Positions 22,715-27,583 of a stretch of DNA of 27,583 bases are shown piece after piece. This stretch comes from Methylotenera_A sp036675645. Its GTDB lineage: Bacteria > Pseudomonadota > Gammaproteobacteria > Burkholderiales > Methylophilaceae. Location: NCBI GenBank assembly GCA_036675645.1, contig JAKFEP010000185.1:1-27583 (forward strand). Reading direction: 5' to 3'. The notes below the pieces were generated by a model that saw nothing but the letters and a program-made list of their open reading frames with translations, ran no database searches and was not told the DNA's origin. Made by a program: the position numbers and the translations under genes. How positions within the stretch are numbered: the stretch's first letter is position 1; each line of letters starts with the position of its first letter.

Positions 22715-24469
22715 ATGATTAAACTTAGACTTCTCATTGGCCAGTGGCTGGCTAACGTAACGCGCAAGCTTAAAAACAATTTTTACATCTATCTGGCCAC
22801 CTTGTTTACTTTGCTGGTGCTGCTGGATGCCAGCGTGTTTCATGTCGGTGAAAATATGCGTGATCGCGCATTTGATTTCATGGTGAAACATCGCCTGTTT
22901 CAGCCGGCTCCAGATCAAGATATTGTCATTGTGGACATCAACGAGGCCAGCCTAAGTGCGTTCGCCAAAGAATATGGTCGCTGGCCTTGGCCACGGCAAG
23001 TGTTGGGCGAATTTGTAGAGAATATTCAAGCACAACATCCAAAAGCCATTGTGTTTGATATCGTATTTAGCGACGCCGATATTTACAACGCGGATAGCGA
23101 CACTTATTTTAATGAAGTGATAACAGCTAGCGACAATATATTTTTCCCGATTTTACGGCTAGACCCCAGCCAAGACGCCTCCAGTGAGCTGAAGTTTGCG
23201 CAAATTCCGGGTTTAGCCCATACCGCAGAGGTCAACACAAACGCGACCATCGCAGCCATTTTGCCTTATTTTAAAGGCGCTCTAAAAGTAGGCAGATTGG
23301 GTACGCATAATGTCTATCCTGACAACGATGGCATTGTGCGCGAATATCGCATGTTCCACGATGAATCGGGCTGGCTACTACCATCGCTGCCCAAAGTGAT
23401 TGCTGAGTTTAGCGGTGCAAATACGCAAAACCTGCCAAAAGACATGTTGATTAACTGGCGTGGCAAACCGTTTACTTATACATACGCCACCTTTAGCGAT
23501 GTATTTACCGACATGGCGAGCAAAGACAAAAAACGTCCGCAAGATGAATTTACCAATAAAATTGTGATTATCGGCTCCACCGCGCCAGGATTGTTTGATA
23601 TCAAGCCCACCGCCATGGACAAACAGTTCCCGGGCGTAGAAATATTGGCAACCGCCATCGATAACGCCAAGCGTGGTGACTATCTCAAAGTTTGGCGCGG
23701 CAAAACTCCTTACATTTTGATGAGCTTGCTGCTTCTTTGGTCAACAACCCTAGCGTTCTATCTTAAAGTCGACCGCGATAAATTCAACTCTATCTTTACG
23801 GGCAGCCAAATTGGCCTGTTAGTGCTGTCTTATCTGGCGATTAACTTTAGCAATACTTACTTAGACTTAACCGCGCCTATTTTGTGGGCGGTCGCGCTAT
23901 TTGGTATTGCCAAGATTTACGCCTTGGCCACAGACCGTGCATTGCAGCGCTGGCTTGCCTTTGGTGTAAGCGCTGATGCTGCCCAACACCGGATATTACT
24001 AATGCCAATTTTAGTAGAAGCCCGCGAACCACTCGGCGATACCTTGTTGAAAAAGCTGAAACGAGAGATTGAACTGATTAGTAAAACGCCCAATAACATC
24101 GAGATTTTGCACGGTACGCAAAGCGGTATTTGGGGTTTGTTTGGCGATATGCTGGTAGTGAGTTGGATGTATGCCGATAGCAAAAAAGAATATGACGCAG
24201 CGGCCAAGCAAGATGCAGAAGCCATTAGTGCGCAACTGTCAACTTTAATCGCTGGCGTTGGTCTACCAAATAGCACGGTAACGCGTTATGCGCTGCATGA
24301 AGGTGCTTTAGTAAATCAAGCAGGAGTTAATCAGTCAGCAATTAATCAAACAAGCGCCAATCAATCGGTTGCAAGTACCCAACCTAGCTTGGCATCACAG
24401 TGGCGCAGCTTGTTTGCGCAAGCGGTGATTAAACTTGAGCATCAAGAAGAGTTAAAGGATTTAGCATGA
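22715..24469 (+). CDS. CHASE2-domain membrane protein without a recognisable output domain
   Basis: A 584-residue inner-membrane protein. TM1 (about 25-42) is followed by a large periplasmic CHASE2 sensor domain (about 45-330) with MRDRAFDFMVKHR, VIVDINEASLSAFAKEYGRWPWPR (71-94), AIVFDIVFSD and VIIGSTAPGLFDIKPTAMDKQFPGVEILATAIDN, all usual CHASE2 blocks. Three further helices follow (332-350, 362-379, 384-402). The cytoplasmic tail (403-584) shows no kinase, cyclase, GGDEF or phosphatase motif; it has an alpha/beta look (HRILLMPILVEAREPLGDTLLKKL) and a short NQ repeat. CHASE2 proteins sense unknown extracellular signals. The gene overlaps the next by 4 bases, so it works with a secreted SH3 protein and an M48 protease. 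No clear ribosome site is visible. Confidence 0.9.
   Translation: MIKLRLLIGQWLANVTRKLKNNFYIYLATLFTLLVLLDASVFHVGENMRDRAFDFMVKHRLFQPAPDQDIVIVDINEASLSAFAKEYGRWPWPRQVLGEFVENIQAQHPKAIVFDIVFSDADIYNADSDTYFNEVITASDNIFFPILRLDPSQDASSELKFAQIPGLAHTAEVNTNATIAAILPYFKGALKVGRLGTHNVYPDNDGIVREYRMFHDESGWLLPSLPKVIAEFSGANTQNLPKDMLINWRGKPFTYTYATFSDVFTDMASKDKKRPQDEFTNKIVIIGSTAPGLFDIKPTAMDKQFPGVEILATAIDNAKRGDYLKVWRGKTPYILMSLLLLWSTTLAFYLKVDRDKFNSIFTGSQIGLLVLSYLAINFSNTYLDLTAPILWAVALFGIAKIYALATDRALQRWLAFGVSADAAQHRILLMPILVEAREPLGDTLLKKLKREIELISKTPNNIEILHGTQSGIWGLFGDMLVVSWMYADSKKEYDAAAKQDAEAISAQLSTLIAGVGLPNSTVTRYALHEGALVNQAGVNQSAINQTSANQSVASTQPSLASQWRSLFAQAVIKLEHQEELKDLA
24314..24373 (+). repeat. Four 15-bp units encoding NQxxx pentapeptide repeats
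   Basis: Residues 534-553 of the CHASE2 protein run as four units NQAGV, NQSAI, NQTSA, NQSVA. The DNA units all start with AATCA and have diverged after that, so this is an old repeat rather than a recent slippage. It sits in a flexible part of the cytoplasmic tail, before a last helix. Confidence 0.75.
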
Positions 24470-24975
24470 AAAAACACTTAGCACTTTTATTAATTTATGC
24501 CCTAGCAGGGCCAATACCGACACTTGCTGGCCAAGCTGGCTCTTCATCTAAAGCGATTGCAATCAAAATGGACACCCTGCGTGCAGAACCATTCGTAGAT
24601 GCCAAAACAGTTGGCACCCTGAATAAAAACGAATCTGTGGAAATTATCACAAAAAAAGGCGCCTGGTTACGCGTTAAAAGCAAAAAAACTACAGGCTGGG
24701 TGCGCTTGCTTTCAATAAAACGTGGCGTGGCCTCTAGTAGTAGTGGCAGCGCAATCAAAGACGTCGCCAGCGGCCGCACTGGCACTGGCAAAGTGGTTTC
24801 CAGCACCGGCATTCGCGGTTTAAGCGAAGAAGAACTTAAAGCTGCCAAATTTAACGAAGAAGAAATGAAAAAAATGGAAAGCTACCAAGCCTCTAGCAGC
24901 ACGGCAAAAAGCTATGCCAGTGCGGGCGGTTTAAGCGCGACCAAAATGTCGTACTTGAGTGGAGTACAAAAATGA
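24466..24975 (+). CDS. Secreted bacterial SH3-domain protein
   Basis: A 169-residue exported protein. MKKHLALLLIYALAGPIPTLAGQAG is a signal peptide with probable cleavage after TLA-G or nearby. Residues 31-86 form a bacterial SH3 (SH3b) domain: DTLRAEPFVDAKTVGTLNKNESVEIITKKGAWLRVKSKKTTGWV has the 'lR..P...s..v..l..g..v.v....g.W..V....g..GWv' pattern. Such domains bind peptidoglycan or proteins. The rest is low-complexity and Ser/Gly/Ala-rich, with an acidic helix LSEEELKAAKFNEEEMKKME (119-138). It overlaps both neighbours by 4 bases, so the three proteins are made in step. A role as adaptor between CHASE2 sensor and M48 protease is a guess. Confidence 0.85.
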   Translation: MKKHLALLLIYALAGPIPTLAGQAGSSSKAIAIKMDTLRAEPFVDAKTVGTLNKNESVEIITKKGAWLRVKSKKTTGWVRLLSIKRGVASSSSGSAIKDVASGRTGTGKVVSSTGIRGLSEEELKAAKFNEEEMKKMESYQASSSTAKSYASAGGLSATKMSYLSGVQK

Positions 24976-25934
24976 AAGTGACAGTGATGAGTAAATTATT
25001 AATCGGCTTGTTCTTATCTATTGGCTTAATTGCTAACCCTGCTTACGCACTTGATTTTGGCAAAGTGCTGGAAGACGCAGCAAAACAAAAGGTCGACGAA
25101 GTCATCAAAAGCGATGAGACACCTGCTGAAACCCCTGCTCAAGAAACCAATACAGGCGCAGCGACCAGTTCCACCACCAGCACCACGGCAGAAACCAATG
25201 CAAATGAACCCGCCAAGCCAGCCTTTAATTGGAAAAGCCCCAGTAAAGAAGAGGAAATTGCGCTTGGCCGCGAAATTACAGGCAGCTTATTGGGCGCGGC
25301 ACCGTTAGTTAAAAACGCAGCGTTGCAACAATATGTGAATAAAGTAGGCCGCTGGGTCGCAAGTCAATCAGAACGTAGCGATTTGCCGTGGAAGTTTGGC
25401 GTTATTGAAAGCAATGATTTAAACGCGTTTGCGGCACCTGGCGGTTATGTGCTGATCACCAAAGGCCTCTACCAAAAATTGCAGAATGAAGCGCAGTTGG
25501 CCAGCGTGCTGGGGCACGAAATTGCGCATGTGGTAAAGAAACACCACCTAAAAGTACTACAAAAACAACAAGTGGTTAGTGCTGGCAGCGATTTTTTAAA
25601 AGAAAAATTAAGCAAAAAAAATAAACTAGCCGACAAGGCCATTGGCACAGGTGCTGAGATTAGTGCACGCGGATTGGATAAAGAGGCGGAGTTTGAAGCT
25701 GACCGTATGGGCTTGGTGCTGGCAGCACGCGCGGGTTACGATGCATTTAGCCTGGCGGAAGTACTGCAAACCATAGGCCAAACCAGTCAATCTGACGGTA
25801 GCGTGGCATTATTATTTAAAACACACCCGCACCCAGACGAACGCTTAGCCAAACTGGGTGATGCTGTAGGCAGTCAGTTAGACAATGTTAAGCCTGGCAA
25901 AACGCTGGAAAACAGACTTTATAAATTGAAGTAG
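24972..25934 (+). CDS. Periplasmic M48 family metalloprotease
   Basis: A 320-residue zinc metalloprotease. MKVTVMSKLLIGLFLSIGLIANPAYA is a signal peptide cleaved after AYA; a Thr/Ala/Glu-rich linker follows (48-85). The catalytic domain has LGREITGSLL, NAFAAPGGYVLITKGL (151-166), the zinc motif HEIAH (182-186) and a downstream EFEADRMG (240-247) carrying the third ligand, and ends with FKTHPHPDERLAKLG, common to the BepA/LoiP/YcaL-type group. Such proteases handle misfolded outer membrane proteins in E. coli, and lack of a lipobox Cys suggests a soluble periplasmic enzyme. No TPR region follows, unlike BepA. Being the third gene of the CHASE2 operon suggests envelope-state control. Confidence 0.93.
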   Translation: MKVTVMSKLLIGLFLSIGLIANPAYALDFGKVLEDAAKQKVDEVIKSDETPAETPAQETNTGAATSSTTSTTAETNANEPAKPAFNWKSPSKEEEIALGREITGSLLGAAPLVKNAALQQYVNKVGRWVASQSERSDLPWKFGVIESNDLNAFAAPGGYVLITKGLYQKLQNEAQLASVLGHEIAHVVKKHHLKVLQKQQVVSAGSDFLKEKLSKKNKLADKAIGTGAEISARGLDKEAEFEADRMGLVLAARAGYDAFSLAEVLQTIGQTSQSDGSVALLFKTHPHPDERLAKLGDAVGSQLDNVKPGKTLENRLYKLK

Positions 25935-25982
25935 CGCCAATTACTACACTACGGATTATTGCGTTACTGCATTTATTGTTGA
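25935..25982. other. Convergent gap between the M48 protease and AI-2E genes
   Basis: These 48 bases separate two convergent genes, where a bidirectional terminator would be expected. The best pairing I find is only four bases (GTAG with CTAC near 25931-25946) and there is no matching T-run, so I do not call a terminator. Confidence 0.4.
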
Positions 25983-27020
25983 TTACACCATATCCCGCTG
26001 GCGCAATTCGCTTTTGATATAGGCATAGTAAATCGGCGCTGCCACAATGCCAGGTAGGCCAAAAGCAGCCTCCATACATAGCATCGCTACCAGCAGCTCC
26101 CACGCATTAGCGCGGATTTGGCCACCGACGATGCGCGCGTTTAAAAAATACTCCAGCTTGTGAATAATCACCAAAAATGCCAACGAGCCGAGAGCTACTC
26201 CCAGCGAATGACTCATGCTGACCACCACAATCACTGCGTTTGAGATCAGGTTGCCAACAACCGGTAGCAAACCGACAATAAAAGTAATGGCAATCATGGT
26301 TTTAGTAAACGGCAGCTGTATCCCCATCATCGGCAATACCACCGCTAAATAGATGCCGGTAAAGGTGGCATTAATCGCTGAAATACGTACTTGCGCGAAT
26401 ACGATATTGCGAAAGGCATCATCAAACAAGGTCGCGCGAGCGATCATGGCGCGGGCAAAGGGTTTGTAATTATCGCCGCTGACAAAGTCGTGCAGTGCCA
26501 ACATGCCACCAATGACCATCGCCACCAATATATGGGCTGCATGACGGCCTGCTTCTTTGCCTGCAATTTGCAAATCAGATGAATGATCCCTCAACCATTG
26601 TGTGACCGCCTGCTGTAACGTGACCGCATTTTCTGGCAGCCGCGCATCTAGCCATTTGGGTAATATTTTGCGCGAATCTTCAACAATCTGTGCCATTTGC
26701 GAAATTAACATACTCAGGCCACCGGCATCGGAGCCAAACAGTGCCACCAAGCCCATGCCAATGAGCACCAGCAAACCAATGACAATGCTTGCAAGAAACG
26801 CCACTGCGATGATTTTTGCACCTCTGCCAGGTAAATGCCGTGCGATATAAGGCGATATGATATGCACCAGCTCAAACACCAGCAAGCCTGCCAGCAGCGC
26901 AGGTAGCAAATGCACTTTGAGCACAAAAATCATGGCAAACAGCATAAACAACCAAGCGGCTAAAGTTGGTTTATCTATACCCCAAATTTGGGGTCCTGCT
27001 TTATTTGCCTGGTTAGCCAA
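25983..27020 (-). CDS. AI-2E family transporter (PerM/TqsA-like membrane protein)
   Basis: A 345-residue polytopic inner-membrane protein. It has two N-terminal helices (AAWLFMLFAMIFVLKVHLLPALLAGLLVFEL), a third (KIIAVAFLASIVIGLLVLIGMGLVALF), a soluble loop (about 100-155), and then further helices including VLPMMGIQLPFTKTMIAITFIVGLLPVVGNLISNAVIVVVSM, which carries the GLLPVVG(N) block typical of the AI-2E/UPF0118 family, and LEYFLNARIVGGQIRANAWELLVAML near the end. Family members export diverse small molecules or act as Na+/H+ antiporters, so the name should not be read as a function. The start is TTG at 27020 with a strong AGAGGAG ribosome site 5 bases ahead; the next Met lies inside the first helix. 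Confidence 0.92.
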   Translation of the reverse strand: MANQANKAGPQIWGIDKPTLAAWLFMLFAMIFVLKVHLLPALLAGLLVFELVHIISPYIARHLPGRGAKIIAVAFLASIVIGLLVLIGMGLVALFGSDAGGLSMLISQMAQIVEDSRKILPKWLDARLPENAVTLQQAVTQWLRDHSSDLQIAGKEAGRHAAHILVAMVIGGMLALHDFVSGDNYKPFARAMIARATLFDDAFRNIVFAQVRISAINATFTGIYLAVVLPMMGIQLPFTKTMIAITFIVGLLPVVGNLISNAVIVVVSMSHSLGVALGSLAFLVIIHKLEYFLNARIVGGQIRANAWELLVAMLCMEAAFGLPGIVAAPIYYAYIKSELRQRDMV

Positions 27021-27061
27021 AACAACTCCTCTTAAATCAAAATTTTGAAAATATAAACGAC

Positions 27062-27583
27062 TTAACCAAACCTGTTTAATAGTGCTTGGCTTTGCTGCGC
27101 GGGCAGATTTATTTTTACATGCACGCGCTGATCAAACGTCTTATCCAGCACCACACCTTGATGCTGAGTCACTGCATGCAACAAAGTATCAAGCTGGTTA
27201 TATTCCACTGTTAAGTTAATTTCCTGCATCTGCACAAAATCCACTATTTTCGCTGTTTCTAAGGCCATTTTGGCAGTGCCGCCATACGCCCGCGCTAAAC
27301 CGCCGGTACCCAGATTAACTCCACCATAATAACGTATTACGCCAACGCAAACGTTGATGAGTTGCTGTCCCTCCAGCATTTGCAAGATGGGCTTCCCGGC
27401 TGTGCCGCTAGGCTCACCGGCGTCTGAAAATCTTGGAACAATACCCTCTGCGGTTTTAACCCTAAAGGCATAGGCCAAATGGTGTGCATTTTGGTGTTGC
27501 ATGGCAATCGCGCGCAAAAAACTACCCACTTCAGCCTCAGTTTTGCAACTAGCGGCCCATGCCAAAAATTTAGATTTGTTAAT
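27062..27583 (-). CDS. yigZ: YigZ/IMPACT family protein, N-terminus cut by window edge
   Basis: The frame is open to the right edge: before the TTG at 27565 it reads INKSKFLAWAASCKTE, matching the conserved 'KSrFia' start of YigZ, so the gene begins outside the window and 27565 is not a true start. The visible 173 residues hold the UPF0029 domain, with NAHHLAYAFRV, FSDAGEPSGTAGKPILQMLEG, GVIRYYGGVNLGTGGLARAYG, and a C-terminal ferredoxin-like domain (LTVEYNQLDTLLHAVTQHQGVVLDKTFDQRVHVKINLP) that ends normally. The E. coli protein is about 200 residues, so perhaps 20-25 residues are missing. Its function is not well known; mammalian IMPACT relatives act on translation control. It lies 41 bases upstream of the AI-2E gene on the same strand. 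Confidence 0.92.
   Translation of the reverse strand: MNKSKFLAWAASCKTEAEVGSFLRAIAMQHQNAHHLAYAFRVKTAEGIVPRFSDAGEPSGTAGKPILQMLEGQQLINVCVGVIRYYGGVNLGTGGLARAYGGTAKMALETAKIVDFVQMQEINLTVEYNQLDTLLHAVTQHQGVVLDKTFDQRVHVKINLPAQQSQALLNRFG

Noticed and set aside
24495..24848. 117-codon minus-strand open frame opposite the SH3 gene
   Set aside because: The plus-strand gene has a signal peptide, an SH3 domain and 4-base overlaps with both neighbours; the antisense frame has none of these.
1..27583. CRISPR array, tRNA, rRNA or insertion sequence
   Set aside because: No regularly spaced repeats, cloverleaf-like sequence, rRNA signature or transposase frame was found on either strand by reading.

Overview
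The window looks like a chromosomal segment of a Gram-negative proteobacterium. Protein style and gene neighbours (an EPS-type MarR regulator, Lon-like protease, Hsp15-like protein, MoaD/MoaE, RmuC, CHASE2 protein, M48 protease) suggest a betaproteobacterium, perhaps a Methylotenera-like member of the Methylophilaceae. That placement is inference; there is no rRNA or marker gene here to fix it.

Positions 1 to 17878 hold one tightly packed, minus-strand surface-glycan operon. Read in the direction of transcription it starts with an EPS-type MarR regulator (17531-17878). GDP-sugar genes follow: manC, gmd and fcl, giving GDP-mannose and then GDP-L-fucose. Next come an ABC exporter resembling lipid-oligosaccharide flippases and a pseudaminic acid block: pseB, pseC, pseF, a pse-associated methylase, pseG, a formyltransferase-like gene and pseI. 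The tail carries a methyltransferase with a Trm112-like end, an unrecognised protein with features of a GT-B nonulosonate transferase, an FkbM-like protein, an SDR epimerase, a GT4 and a GT2 glycosyltransferase, and the start of another epimerase cut by the window edge. Junctions are mostly 1-4 nt overlaps or short gaps. No Wzx, Wzy or chain-length regulator is in view, so the locus probably continues to the left.

The most interesting point is chemical. No PseH acetyltransferase is present, and the slot between pseG and pseI is filled by a formyltransferase-fold protein. The simplest prediction is an N-formylated pseudaminic acid (5-acetamido-7-formamido type). The neighbouring unknown gene at 4055 is a candidate for the transferase that uses it.

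Positions 17879 to 17973 are the likely control region of the glycan operon, with a 17-bp palindrome and two 9-bp direct repeats 32 bp apart. Positions 17974 to about 22650 carry a second minus-strand group: rmuC, moaD, moaE, a Lon-like protease and an Hsp15-like RNA-binding protein. The moaD start region contains a perfect 12-bp tandem duplication that creates a three-codon upstream reading frame.

A divergent region with a 17-bp palindrome (22654-22670) separates this group from a plus-strand, 4-nt-overlapping operon (22715-25934). That operon encodes a CHASE2 membrane protein without a recognisable output domain, a secreted SH3-domain protein and a periplasmic M48 metalloprotease. The right end holds a convergent AI-2E family membrane protein and a YigZ family protein cut by the window edge. 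I see no tRNA, rRNA, CRISPR array, insertion sequence or convincing intrinsic terminator, and no gene-free stretch over 300 bases.
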